Assembly (NCBI GenBank): GCA_045541395.1
Contig: JAZQIZ010000024.1
Span: 1 to 64,000 of the forward strand
From: JAZRWQ01 sp045541395
GTDB taxonomy: Bacteria; Bacillota; Clostridia; Oscillospirales; UMGS1783
Reading direction: 5' to 3'
Length of the DNA: 64,000 nt
Shown in pieces: positions 44,759 to 52,685 of the stretch. The position numbers and the translations under genes are program-made. Positions within the stretch are counted from its first letter, which is position 1, and each line of letters opens with the position of its first letter. A model generated the notes under the pieces. The model had not been told where the DNA came from, searched no databases, and was given only the letters and a program-made list of their open reading frames with translations.

Positions 44759-45454
44759 ATGAACAAAGTAATTATAACCGGCGGCTCTAAAGGAATAGGC
44801 GCCTGCCTTGTAAAAAGTTTTGTAAATGCGGGCTGTAAGGTTGCATTTACTTATAATTCAACCGATGCTCAGTTTGAAGGCGCAAAGGGCTTTAAGGCCA
44901 ACTTCGAAAACCCCCAAGAGACCCGCGCCTCCATAAGCTCCGCCATAGAATATTTAGGCGGGGTGGACGTGCTTGTTAATAATGCGGGTATTGCTCATTT
45001 TTCTCTGTTTAACGATATTAAAGAAGAAGATTGGCAACGGGTAATGGATATTAATTTAAATTCCGCTTACCGTTGCACTCAGCAGGTGCTTCCCTTTATG
45101 ATAAACCAAAAATGCGGAAGAATAATTAACATTTCCTCAATGTGGGGCGTTTGCGGCTCCTCCTGCGAGGTTGCTTATTCGGTTTCCAAGGCAGGGCTCA
45201 TAGGCCTTACAAAGGCCTTGGCGAAGGAGCTTGGCCCTTCAGGTATTACGGTAAACTGCATTGCTCCCGGCCTTATTGATACGGATATGAATAAATGTCT
45301 TGACAGTGCAACTGTAAAGGAGCTTGAAGAAAGCACTCCCATGGGCAGAATAGGTAAAGCGGAGGATATAGCCGGAGCAGCTATGTATCTTGCTTCCAAA
45401 GAAGCCTCTTTTGTGACAGGCCAGGTTCTTGGTATAGACGGAGGTTTTATATAA
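44759..45454 (+). CDS. SDR-family oxidoreductase (FabG-like)
   Basis: 231 residues. Classical SDR: TGGSKGIGA at 7-15, NNAGIA near 72-77, catalytic Ser in ISSMWG, YSVSKAG, and the C-terminal VTGQVLGIDGGF. Close to 3-oxoacyl-ACP reductase FabG, but no fatty acid genes are near, so I do not give a symbol. GGTGATG is the binding site. Its stop overlaps the ATG of the next small gene (TAATG). Confidence 0.85.
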   Translation: MNKVIITGGSKGIGACLVKSFVNAGCKVAFTYNSTDAQFEGAKGFKANFENPQETRASISSAIEYLGGVDVLVNNAGIAHFSLFNDIKEEDWQRVMDINLNSAYRCTQQVLPFMINQKCGRIINISSMWGVCGSSCEVAYSVSKAGLIGLTKALAKELGPSGITVNCIAPGLIDTDMNKCLDSATVKELEESTPMGRIGKAEDIAGAAMYLASKEASFVTGQVLGIDGGFI

Positions 45455-45624
45455 TGGATATGTGCGAAAGTTGTGCCTATTTTGAGTTCGATGATGAAGC
45501 TGGTTGCTTTATTTGTAATATGAACTTAGATGAAGATGAAATGCAGCGTTTTTTAATGCAGCAAACAATAGACTGTTCATATTACAAATTTTTCGATGAG
45601 TATGATTTAGCAAAAAAACAATAA
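45454..45624 (+). CDS. Small Cys-rich protein (DUF6472-like)
   Basis: 56 residues, easily overlooked. It has CESC near the start, then CFIC, and a single Cys in TIDCSYYKFFDEY, five Cys that could bind a metal. The acidic core LDEDEMQRFL and the FDEYDLAKKQ end match what I recall of DUF6472. GGAGG nine bases before the ATG lies within the end of the SDR gene and the two genes overlap by one base, so translation is coupled. Function unknown. Confidence 0.8.
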   Translation: MDMCESCAYFEFDDEAGCFICNMNLDEDEMQRFLMQQTIDCSYYKFFDEYDLAKKQ

Positions 45625-45650
45625 TTTTATTGTAAAACAATAAAATTATA

Positions 45651-45679
45651 TTGACATATTTTCATTTTGCTGTTATCCT
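45651..45679 (+). promoter_or_regulatory. Promoter for the DUF2975/XRE pair
   Basis: Consensus TTGACA at 45651-45656, 17-base spacer, TATCCT at 45674-45679. The expected start site would fall at the ribosome binding site, giving a very short leader. Confidence 0.55.
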
Positions 45680-45698
45680 TATAGCGGAGGTGGTTTAT

Positions 45699-46169
45699 GT
45701 GTCTCATAAGAAGCTTGAATCTTGGCTTAAAATATTATTAATTCTTCTTGCTGTTTGCGGCCTTATATTTTTCGGTTATATAATTCCCGTAATGAAGGCT
45801 CAGAACTTTGCGTTGGTTAAAGGCGGCTCTTTACTTTGGATAGTATTATATTTAATAACCGCAATTCCCTGTTATGCAGTTTTGCTTCAGGGCTGGGGTA
45901 TTGCAAAGCGTATAGGCGAAAATAACTCCTTTTGCAAGGAAAACACAAAGGCTTTAAAAATCATATCTAATCTTGCTCTTGCCGATACTATTTATTTTTT
46001 CCTTGTTAAGGTTGGAATGCTCATTTGCGGGCTCACAAGAATGGATATTATTTTTATGTCAATGCTAATAATATTCGTAGGCGCTGCAATTTCAGGTGCT
46101 GCCGCAATTCTTTCCCATCTTGTGGAAAAGGCAAGAATTATTAAAGAGGAAAACGAGGAAATAATATGA
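45699..46169 (+). CDS. DUF2975-type four-helix membrane protein
   Basis: 156 residues from GTG at 45699, chosen because GGAGG is at 45686-45690, eight bases before. An in-frame TTG at 45651 is part of the promoter -35. Four membrane helices with short loops and a charged C-terminus (VEKARIIKEENEEI). DUF2975 proteins are usually encoded with a small XRE repressor, as here, and their function is not established. Confidence 0.82.
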   Translation: MSHKKLESWLKILLILLAVCGLIFFGYIIPVMKAQNFALVKGGSLLWIVLYLITAIPCYAVLLQGWGIAKRIGENNSFCKENTKALKIISNLALADTIYFFLVKVGMLICGLTRMDIIFMSMLIIFVGAAISGAAAILSHLVEKARIIKEENEEII

Positions 46170-46387
46170 TAATAGTTAATCTGGATGTAATGCTTGCCAA
46201 AAGAAAAATGAAGGTTACCGAGCTAGCAGAACGTGTTGGAATAACTATAGCCAATGTTTCGGTTTTGAAAAACGGAAAAGCAAAGGGTATCCGTTTTGGT
46301 ACCTTAAATAAAATATGCAGTATACTTGACTGCCAGCCGGGAGATATTTTAGAATATATCCCTTCAGAAGAAGATGAGGAGAACTAA
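46166..46387 (+). CDS. XRE-family transcriptional regulator (YozG-like)
   Basis: 73 residues; a single Cro/C1-type helix-turn-helix (KVTELAERVGITIANVSVLK, then KICSILDCQPGDIL). The ATG overlaps the DUF2975 stop by four bases. Such small repressors probably control their own operon. The 3' end overlaps the convergent dGTPase-like gene by four bases. Confidence 0.88.
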   Translation: MIIVNLDVMLAKRKMKVTELAERVGITIANVSVLKNGKAKGIRFGTLNKICSILDCQPGDILEYIPSEEDEEN

Positions 46388-46405
46388 ATGTTCTCCTCAT
46401 TTTTC
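46374..46405. terminator. Terminator hairpin spanning the converging gene ends
   Basis: ATGAGGAGAAC at 46374-46384 and its complement at 46390-46400. Loop 46385-46389 contains the XRE stop codon, and the dGTPase stop overlaps the loop edge. T run on the + strand. Confidence 0.8.
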
Positions 46406-47628
46406 ATATCTTCAAAATATGATTTAAAAATAACTTCCTTTTTGCTTTCAGGGAACAGGAACTTATAAAGATCCAAAAAGTAATCGTCGGTCATACTTGC
46501 AATAAAATCAGCAACTATAAAGTTCGGATCCTCGTTCAAATAGCTTTCATTACAGTAGTGCTTACGCTTTTCCTGTACGTAGTTTATGTGATGACGGTAA
46601 ATAACCGAGCTCTCAACTCTGTTATTAAGGTCAAGTAAAAGCTTCTCGTAAAGCTCTTTAAACATAGGCGCAATAACCGTCTTGTATTCTTTATCAACCT
46701 TCTCGTTAAAGTAAATAAGCCGATAATTCTCTTCCTTTGCAGCCTTTAACTGCTCAAAGCCCGAATCGCTTAGGCGAATATACGGCTTGCCGTAGCTGTT
46801 TTCAATAATATCCACAGTAAGGTTATTAATAAGGTTTGCATTGTGTTTTCCAATGCTTCTGTCGGAATAACTGTCCTCATCGGAAATACGGGCGGTGTTT
46901 GCATCCTGCCTGTCCTTGCCTATATATGCAATAATATCGCACAGCCTTACAACACAGCCCTCAAGGGTGGCCGGAACCATACTGTTAAGGAATTTCTTAT
47001 TAGCTTCGGGTGCTTCGTTTTCTCCGTAAGCCTTTTCAAATAGAGCATCGTGATCCGAAAAATTGCTTTTGCTGCTTGGATAAAGCTCCTTTGCTTCAAA
47101 CTCACCGTTGTGGCATATAATTCCGTCGAGAGTCTGAACGGAAAGGTTACGGCAAAAGATCTTGTCAAGTACCCTGGCGCTGTGAACGTTATGGTTAAAA
47201 TACCTTCCTGTATGCTCGTTAAAAATTTTGGAAAGGATTCTTTCTCCTGCGTGGCCAAAGGGTGTGTGTCCAATATCGTGACCTAAAGAAATAGCCTCTA
47301 TAAGATCAGTGTTCAGCCCCAAAACCGAGCCTATGTTTCGGGCTATTCTGGAAACAAGCTGTACGTGTAAAGCCCGCCTTGTGATATCATCATTTTTATA
47401 AAAGGAGAACACCTGAGTTTTATCAGCATATCTGCTGTATACGGGCAGGTGCAAAATCTTCTCGGTGTCCCTTACAAAAGCAGGGCGCCAAAGGGTATCA
47501 CCGTTATCATTAATGCGGCGTACCGCCATTGAATTTTGAGTTGCATAGGGGTTTATGTAGCCGTTTTTACGGTCATTTTCAATTTTTTCTGTAATCTCTG
47601 CCGAAAGCTTATTATAAATCAGCGCCAT
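46384..47628 (-). CDS. dGTPase-like HD-domain phosphohydrolase
   Basis: 414 residues. HD-superfamily triphosphohydrolase related to Dgt: the RRINDNGDTLWRPAFVRDTEKILH region, HVQLVSRIARNIG, and the metal site LGHDIGHTPFGHAGE. It likely removes triphosphate from dNTPs and so trims dNTP pools, or acts as a regulator. It has a good promoter and binding site (GGAGGG). Its last codons are inside the terminator shared with the XRE gene. Confidence 0.9.
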   Translation of the reverse strand: MALIYNKLSAEITEKIENDRKNGYINPYATQNSMAVRRINDNGDTLWRPAFVRDTEKILHLPVYSRYADKTQVFSFYKNDDITRRALHVQLVSRIARNIGSVLGLNTDLIEAISLGHDIGHTPFGHAGERILSKIFNEHTGRYFNHNVHSARVLDKIFCRNLSVQTLDGIICHNGEFEAKELYPSSKSNFSDHDALFEKAYGENEAPEANKKFLNSMVPATLEGCVVRLCDIIAYIGKDRQDANTARISDEDSYSDRSIGKHNANLINNLTVDIIENSYGKPYIRLSDSGFEQLKAAKEENYRLIYFNEKVDKEYKTVIAPMFKELYEKLLLDLNNRVESSVIYRHHINYVQEKRKHYCNESYLNEDPNFIVADFIASMTDDYFLDLYKFLFPESKKEVIFKSYFEDMKNEENI

Positions 47629-47650
47629 AACTATCCCTCCTTCAAGGTTT

Positions 47651-47679
47651 ATTATACGGGTTTACTCTTTATTTTGCAA
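47651..47679 (-). promoter_or_regulatory. Promoter for the dGTPase-like gene
   Basis: On the minus strand TTGCAA (47679-47674), 17-base spacer, TATAAT (47656-47651). Confidence 0.7.
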
Positions 47680-47731
47680 GTTATTTGACAAACAAAGAAA
47701 AATAGTGCAAAATAAAAGGGAGGTGAAAAAC

Positions 47732-49066
47732 GTGCATTTACCCGAAAATATAAATACCGCTCTTGAGATGCTCGGCAACGCAGGATTTGAAGCCTACGTA
47801 GTAGGCGGTTGTGTAAGAGACAGCCTTCTTTACCTTCAGCCAAATGATTATGATATAACAACAAGCGCGTCTCCTCTGCAGATCAAAGAGGTATTCAAAG
47901 AATATAATACAATAGATACCGGCATTGCCCACGGTACGGTCACCGTGGTTATTAACAGCGCCCCAATTGAAATAACCACCTTCCGCTGTGACGGAACCTA
48001 TTCCGATAACCGCCGCCCCGATTACGTAACTTTTACCACCTCCCTGGAAGAGGACCTTGCCCGTAGGGATTTTACCGTCAACGCAATGTGCTATAATCCC
48101 AAAAGCGGCGTAATAGATTTGTTTTGCGGCCAAACGGATATTGAAAATGCCCTTATAAGAACCGTAGGCGAACCTAAAAAGCGCTTTGAAGAGGATAGCC
48201 TAAGAATTTTAAGAGGCCTGCGTTTTTCCGCGCAGTTTGGCTTTGATATTGAAGAAAACACCGCCAATGCTATGCTCAGCTGCCGCAGCTTACTTAAAAA
48301 CGTGGCCGCCGAAAGGGTAACGCAGGAGCTGAATAAGCTTCTTTGCGGCAAAAACGCTTACAGGGTCCTGATGGGCTTTTATGAAATATTTATTGAAATT
48401 ATCCCCGAATTTAAAGGTGCTAAGGGCTTTTCGCAGCATTCGCCTTATCATATTTACGATATCTGGCAACATACCGCCGTTGCAGTAAACAGCGCTCCTG
48501 CAAATAAAATAACCCGAATAGCAACCTTCCTTCACGATATTGGAAAATTATATACCTTCTCTTTGGATGAAAATGGAGTAGGCCATTTTTATAACCACGC
48601 CAATGTAAGTGTCGGTTACGCAAAAGATATTTTGGAGCGCCTTAAATATGATAATGTAACCAAAGAGTCGGTCTTGCAACTTATTAAATATCACGACCTT
48701 GTAATAGAAAACAATGAGGTACAAATAAAAAGGCTTCTTTCTAAACTTGGTAAGGAACAGTTTTTCAGACTGATGGATATTAAAAAGGCTGACACCCTTG
48801 CCCAAAGCAGCAACCTTGTTTATCGGTTGGATATTGCAGACGAAATTATAAACACTGCCAACAGAATCCTGAAAGAGTCACAGTGTTTTTCTTTAAAGGA
48901 TATGGCTGTAAACGGCAACCATATAAAAGCCTTGGGCTTTAACGGCAAGGAAATAGGGGAAATCTTAAGCATCTTACTTGAAAAGGTTATAGCAAATGAG
49001 TTGCCAAACTCAAAAGATGAGCTTCTTAATTATGTAACCAACCTAAAAAAATTAGCGGAGGAATAA
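47732..49066 (+). CDS. cca: CCA tRNA nucleotidyltransferase
   Basis: 444 residues. Class II nucleotidyltransferase that adds or repairs the 3' CCA of tRNAs, or an A-adding relative. GGCVRD at 25-30 and the catalytic DYD at 39-41 lie in the head; the tail has an HD-type region with FLHDIGK. GTG at 47732 is the likely start: GGGAGG is eight bases upstream and the alternative GTG starts lie inside or before the binding site. A TTGACA at 47685-47690 may be its -35, but the -10 is poor. Ends in a terminator whose loop is the stop codon. Confidence 0.93.
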   Translation: MHLPENINTALEMLGNAGFEAYVVGGCVRDSLLYLQPNDYDITTSASPLQIKEVFKEYNTIDTGIAHGTVTVVINSAPIEITTFRCDGTYSDNRRPDYVTFTTSLEEDLARRDFTVNAMCYNPKSGVIDLFCGQTDIENALIRTVGEPKKRFEEDSLRILRGLRFSAQFGFDIEENTANAMLSCRSLLKNVAAERVTQELNKLLCGKNAYRVLMGFYEIFIEIIPEFKGAKGFSQHSPYHIYDIWQHTAVAVNSAPANKITRIATFLHDIGKLYTFSLDENGVGHFYNHANVSVGYAKDILERLKYDNVTKESVLQLIKYHDLVIENNEVQIKRLLSKLGKEQFFRLMDIKKADTLAQSSNLVYRLDIADEIINTANRILKESQCFSLKDMAVNGNHIKALGFNGKEIGEILSILLEKVIANELPNSKDELLNYVTNLKKLAEE

Positions 49067-49082
49067 TTCCTCCGCTTTTTTA
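49054..49082. terminator. Terminator overlapping the cca stop codon
   Basis: AGCGGAGGAA at 49054-49063 pairs with its complement at 49067-49076. The 3-base loop 49064-49066 is the TAA stop. T runs on both strands serve the M20 gene too. Confidence 0.88.
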
Positions 49083-50513
49083 AAGCTGTTTTATAAGGCG
49101 AATGTAGAATTCAACCGTTTTTGTAATTGTTTCAATGGGTATCCGCTCATTGTTACCGTGAATGGAGGCGCGTTCTTCCTTTGTAAGGGCCATAGCGGAA
49201 AAGCGGTAAACCTTATCGCTTATTTCGTTGTAATGGCGGGAATCGGAACAGGCCATCATTAAGTAAGGAGAAACAATAGCTTGCGGCCAGGAAGAAGAAA
49301 CAGCGTTTTTGATCTTTTGCCAGCCTTCACAGTCAGTGCTGGAGAAAATAGATGGGTTTTGCCCCATTACAACCTTTACGTTTATATCAGGGTTGTTTAT
49401 CTTCTTGGTTATTTGCTCTTTTGCGTATTCAACGGTGTTATTGCCCAGTAACCGCAGATTTGCAGAAACGTAGGCATGGGGAGGAATAACGTTTGTGGCG
49501 CTGGAGCCCTCCATCATAGTGAATGCGCAGGTGGTTCTGAGCATTGCGTTCATTTCTCCGCCGTTTTTCTTGCATATCATATTAAGCACAGGCTTAAAGC
49601 ACCAAAGGTTTGCAAATATAAGGCGGTAAACAAAGGTAGAGCGTCTGCCTAAGGTGTCAAACATCTCCCTTACAGGCTTGGTAAGCTGAAATTCAAAGGG
49701 GTTGTTTTCAACGTCACATACTGCCTTTGCAAGTACGCCTACAGGTGTGTGGGGCGGGGGAGTAGAGGCGTGACCGCCCTGATTATCAAGGCTGAGCTCT
49801 ATCTGCGCCATACCCTTTTCGCCTATACCGATAAGAGCAATGGGCCCATTTACACCGGGGAATACGTTTTCAACAACCGCGCCGCCTTCATCTACTACAA
49901 GGCTCAGCTCAATACCTTTTTCCTTAAACCAATTAACCATCACAGGGGCAGTAGGGCCCGATATTTCCTCATCGCCGGAAAAACAAAGGTAAATATCTCT
50001 TTCGGGGGTAAAACCCTGTTCAATAAGGTTTTCCACAGCGTTCATAACGCCGCACAGAGTGTTTTTTGTATCAATAGTACCTCTGCCCCAAAGAACGTTG
50101 TTTTCAATAATTCCGCCGAAGGCATCCTTTTCCCAAAGCTCTTCATTTACCGGCACTACGTCATAATGTGACATCAGCACCGCAGGCTTATTATTTGTTT
50201 TGCCCTTCCAGAAGTACATAATACCGCTTTTGCCTATATACTCAAGGCTGCAGGTCTTATTAACAAGGGGATAGGAATTCTTTAATAGCTTTTTAAATTT
50301 TTCAAATTCTTTTTTATCCTCAAGGTCTTCGTTGACATTGGATACAGTTTTTAAGCGAACCATATCCTGCAGGTCCTTAACTGCCTTTTCTCTGTTAAAT
50401 TCAATATCTTCAATTTCAGGCTTTTCCTGTTTTTTAGGTTTGAACGCAAGTGTTCTTATAAGTAGAACACCTAAAAACGCAATAAATATTGCAGGTATTA
50501 TAAGCCACCACAT
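49080..50513 (-). CDS. M20-family metallopeptidase with N-terminal membrane anchor
   Basis: 477 residues. A single hydrophobic N-terminal segment (WWLIIPAIFIAFLGVLLI) anchors an M20 domain like carboxypeptidase S: MSHYDVVPV (metal His), GRGTIDTKN (bridging Asp), SGDEEISGP (catalytic Glu pair), and the dimerisation domain with GGHASTPPPHTPVG. It should cleave dipeptides or amide-bonded amino acids. Downstream of two membrane proteins in one operon (one base between stop and start), so the substrate may be what those proteins transport. Confidence 0.9.
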   Translation of the reverse strand: MWWLIIPAIFIAFLGVLLIRTLAFKPKKQEKPEIEDIEFNREKAVKDLQDMVRLKTVSNVNEDLEDKKEFEKFKKLLKNSYPLVNKTCSLEYIGKSGIMYFWKGKTNNKPAVLMSHYDVVPVNEELWEKDAFGGIIENNVLWGRGTIDTKNTLCGVMNAVENLIEQGFTPERDIYLCFSGDEEISGPTAPVMVNWFKEKGIELSLVVDEGGAVVENVFPGVNGPIALIGIGEKGMAQIELSLDNQGGHASTPPPHTPVGVLAKAVCDVENNPFEFQLTKPVREMFDTLGRRSTFVYRLIFANLWCFKPVLNMICKKNGGEMNAMLRTTCAFTMMEGSSATNVIPPHAYVSANLRLLGNNTVEYAKEQITKKINNPDINVKVVMGQNPSIFSSTDCEGWQKIKNAVSSSWPQAIVSPYLMMACSDSRHYNEISDKVYRFSAMALTKEERASIHGNNERIPIETITKTVEFYIRLIKQL

Positions 50514-50514
50514 A

Positions 50515-51180
50515 TTACAGCAGTCCTTTCTTATAAAGAATACGGGCGGTGCCTATAGTAATAAGTGCGCCAACAGGTACAAGCACGCCAACGGAAGAAG
50601 CAAGAGAGGGAACAAAAATAAACAGTGCAACCATAAACACCAAAGGCACAATTGCTATCTTCCAGTTCTTTGAAACGTAAACCACCGCAAGTCCGCCGAA
50701 AAGCGAGGGCAGAATATTATCAAAGCAGGGCTGTAAGGTATCGGACTGAATTATAGGTTCAATAAAGGATAAGCATAATACGCCCAAGGCTATAATAAGG
50801 GTGGTTGTAATAGCGCTTACTGCAATGGCTATAGTGGAAACAACCTCTCCTTCCTCGGTGCCGGGCTTAACTCCTGCAGATTCCATAGCGTTTATAGCGC
50901 AGGGAGCTTTAAGGTTGGTTAGGTTGCCGGTTACAAAGCCAAGGTAAGAACCGCCGCTGCCAAGCATGGGAACGTAGGTGAAAAGCTCAATAACCGCAAC
51001 AGTCCAGAAAATAGGTGCCACACCAAGTAACCCCTTAAGTACTCCCATAATGGGAGGCCAGGCATTAAAATAAACGCATATAGCCGCAGGAACACAGAGA
51101 ATAAGTGCAACGGCAATTAAGGTCCATATTCTGCCTGCGAAATGCACAGAATCATTATAAGAATAATTTTCTCTTTTCAC
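50515..51180 (-). CDS. Multi-pass membrane protein, related to the DUF5058-like partner
   Basis: 221 residues with about six membrane helices. The start is GTG at 51180 with AGGAGG eight bases upstream, four bases after the partner gene. It shares a pattern with the upstream DUF5058-like protein: an AP pair, then GxLT about 30 residues later, an AM pair, and a TIA motif, with the AP-to-TIA distance 64 residues in both. This suggests diverged paralogues that form one heteromeric membrane complex. No known transporter family recognised. Confidence 0.78.
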   Translation of the reverse strand: MKRENYSYNDSVHFAGRIWTLIAVALILCVPAAICVYFNAWPPIMGVLKGLLGVAPIFWTVAVIELFTYVPMLGSGGSYLGFVTGNLTNLKAPCAINAMESAGVKPGTEEGEVVSTIAIAVSAITTTLIIALGVLCLSFIEPIIQSDTLQPCFDNILPSLFGGLAVVYVSKNWKIAIVPLVFMVALFIFVPSLASSVGVLVPVGALITIGTARILYKKGLL

Positions 51181-51184
51181 AGCC

Positions 51185-51907
51185 TTAACCTCCTATTAAA
51201 TTTGTAATAGGAATGGAAAGTGCCATTGCTCCAAGCATACTTATGGGCAAAGCAAAGTCTGTAAGCCATTCCTGTTTTAAAATCTTAATAAATACTGCAA
51301 GAATACACATAATAAGGGCCGAGCAGAGCATTACAAATACAGGTATCCAGCCTTCCAACCCAATATTTATATCCGCAAAAACAACACCTAAAAATGCGGA
51401 GATCATGCCTATAAACATAGAGGACATAAAAATTTCGCCCCATTTTGCGTCCTTGTTCTTTATTTTCATAACACCGCCTTCTATCTTCTTGCCTATAAAG
51501 GGTAAAAGGGCAATAGAAGGCATAATGCCTAAGGTCATGACCCAGGCAATGGTGGTAAATAATTTCGGGTCGGTAACCTGAGCGCTTATAGAAGCACCCA
51601 TTGCGCTTGCGGCCGCTTCAGCAGCAGGGAGCTCGTAAGTAAGTGCGCCAATAATACTCAGTCTGAGCCAAGGGAAGGGAAGGCCCAGAGCCTTGGAAAG
51701 AGTAATAACACCAAGCAAAATTGCAATGGCAGGGGCTATTGTAAACACCGCCGAGGATGCCGCAATTTTTTTAAGTGTTCCGGATGAAATGTTAAGCTTC
51801 TTTGCTTTTCTCCATGCCTTAATAAGAAAAAATACAGATTCGGCAATAACAAAAATAAGTATTACTGCCGTGCAGACATAAAGAAAGGGGTGATTGGTAC
51901 TAAACAT
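51185..51907 (-). CDS. DUF5058-like membrane protein
   Basis: 240 residues with about six membrane helices; the opening HPFLYVCTAVILIFVIAESV and FFLIKAWRKAKKL match what I recall of DUF5058. It contains GALTYELPAAEAAASAMG, then FTTIAW, aligned with the next protein's GNLTNLKAPCAINAMESAG and STIAIA. First gene of a three-gene operon with a second membrane protein and an M20 peptidase. Function unknown; import or export of a peptide-like compound is a reasonable inference. Confidence 0.8.
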   Translation of the reverse strand: MFSTNHPFLYVCTAVILIFVIAESVFFLIKAWRKAKKLNISSGTLKKIAASSAVFTIAPAIAILLGVITLSKALGLPFPWLRLSIIGALTYELPAAEAAASAMGASISAQVTDPKLFTTIAWVMTLGIMPSIALLPFIGKKIEGGVMKIKNKDAKWGEIFMSSMFIGMISAFLGVVFADINIGLEGWIPVFVMLCSALIMCILAVFIKILKQEWLTDFALPISMLGAMALSIPITNLIGG

Positions 51908-51934
51908 ATTTATCTCCTCCTTTGTTTTGCTTTA

Positions 51935-51963
51935 ATTTTAACATTTTATTAAAAAAAACGCAA
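51935..51963 (-). promoter_or_regulatory. Promoter for the DUF5058-M20 operon
   Basis: On the minus strand TTGCGT (51963-51958), 17-base spacer, TAAAAT (51940-51935) with TGT extension. Confidence 0.65.
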
Positions 51964-51990
51964 TACGGCTCCCTAAAATAGGAGCCGTAT
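51963..51990 (-). terminator. Hairpin terminator upstream of the DUF5058 promoter
   Basis: ATACGGCTCC at 51963-51972 pairs with its complement at 51981-51990; a T run follows on the minus strand after a few bases. Confidence 0.7.
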
Positions 51991-51993
51991 ATT

Positions 51994-52209
51994 TTAGTGT
52001 GTTATATCCTTATCTATCAGTTCAAATGCCGCAGGTACCCCGTTTTTATAAATTATTTTGTAGCAGGCCTGCCTGCCATCCCAGGGGGCGGAGGAGTATA
52101 AATATTCGCCGTCTGTAGTAAAAGTATAAAGATCGGTTTGGTTTTCCCAGGGTATATTATAAAAAGCCTTTGCACTTATAATGACAGTTTTTATCTGATA
52201 ACATAACAA
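51994..52209 (-). pseudogene. Short frame, possible remnant of a larger gene
   Basis: A 71-codon frame after the dut terminator. Its last 50 residues (LYTFTTDGEYLYSSAPW, then CYKIIYKNGVPAAFELIDKD) look like the end of a real protein, but the only start is TTG with no binding site and the terminator after dut would silence it. It has its own downstream hairpin. I read it as the 3' remnant of a deleted gene; a real small gene is less likely. Confidence 0.35.
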
Positions 52210-52235
52210 AAAAAGGCTGAAAAAACAGCCTTTTT
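52210..52235 (-). terminator. Terminator after dut
   Basis: AAAAAGGCTG at 52210-52219 pairs with CAGCCTTTTT at 52226-52235; T run on the minus strand. Confidence 0.85.
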
Positions 52236-52241
52236 AATAAT

Positions 52242-52682
52242 TTATTTTGTGCCGGTGGAACCAAATCCGCCTTCGCCGCGCTCGGTCTCATCAAGCTCGT
52301 CTGCTTCAATGAACTGAGCCGTAAGATAAGGCATAACAACAAGCTGGGCAATTCTTTCACCGTTGGTAATAACCCGTTCTTGGGAACTGTCATTGTGTAA
52401 AGCAACAATATATTCGCCTCTGTAGTCGCTGTCTGCAACACCAACGCAGTTGGCAGGGCGCAAATTCTGTTTTGCGGCAATGCCGCTGCGGGCAAATATT
52501 GCGCCAAAATATCCTTCCGGTACCGCAATGGAAAGACCGGTACCTATTTTAACGTTGGAGTGGGGCGGAATCTTTACCTCATCGGTTTCAATGCAGGCGT
52601 AAAGATCATAGCCTGCGGCGTATTTTGAACCTGCAGTGGGAAGCTTTGCATTTTCTTTAAGTTTTTTAACCTTTATAATCAT
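52242..52682 (-). CDS. dut: dUTP diphosphatase
   Basis: 146 residues. Trimeric dUTPase that converts dUTP to dUMP, keeping uracil out of DNA and feeding thymidylate synthesis. The five family motifs are visible: AAGYDLYA, ARSGIAAKQ, VGVADSDYRGE, NGERIAQLV and the C-terminal arm GEGGFGSTG. GGAGGG precedes the start. Third gene of nrdD-nrdG-dut, three bases after nrdG. Confidence 0.96.
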   Translation of the reverse strand: MIIKVKKLKENAKLPTAGSKYAAGYDLYACIETDEVKIPPHSNVKIGTGLSIAVPEGYFGAIFARSGIAAKQNLRPANCVGVADSDYRGEYIVALHNDSSQERVITNGERIAQLVVMPYLTAQFIEADELDETERGEGGFGSTGTK

Positions 52683-52685
52683 TTT

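Noticed and set aside
45651..45698. Upstream TTG start for the DUF2975 gene
   Set aside because: The TTG is the beginning of a consensus TTGACA -35 element; the ribosome binding site lies downstream.
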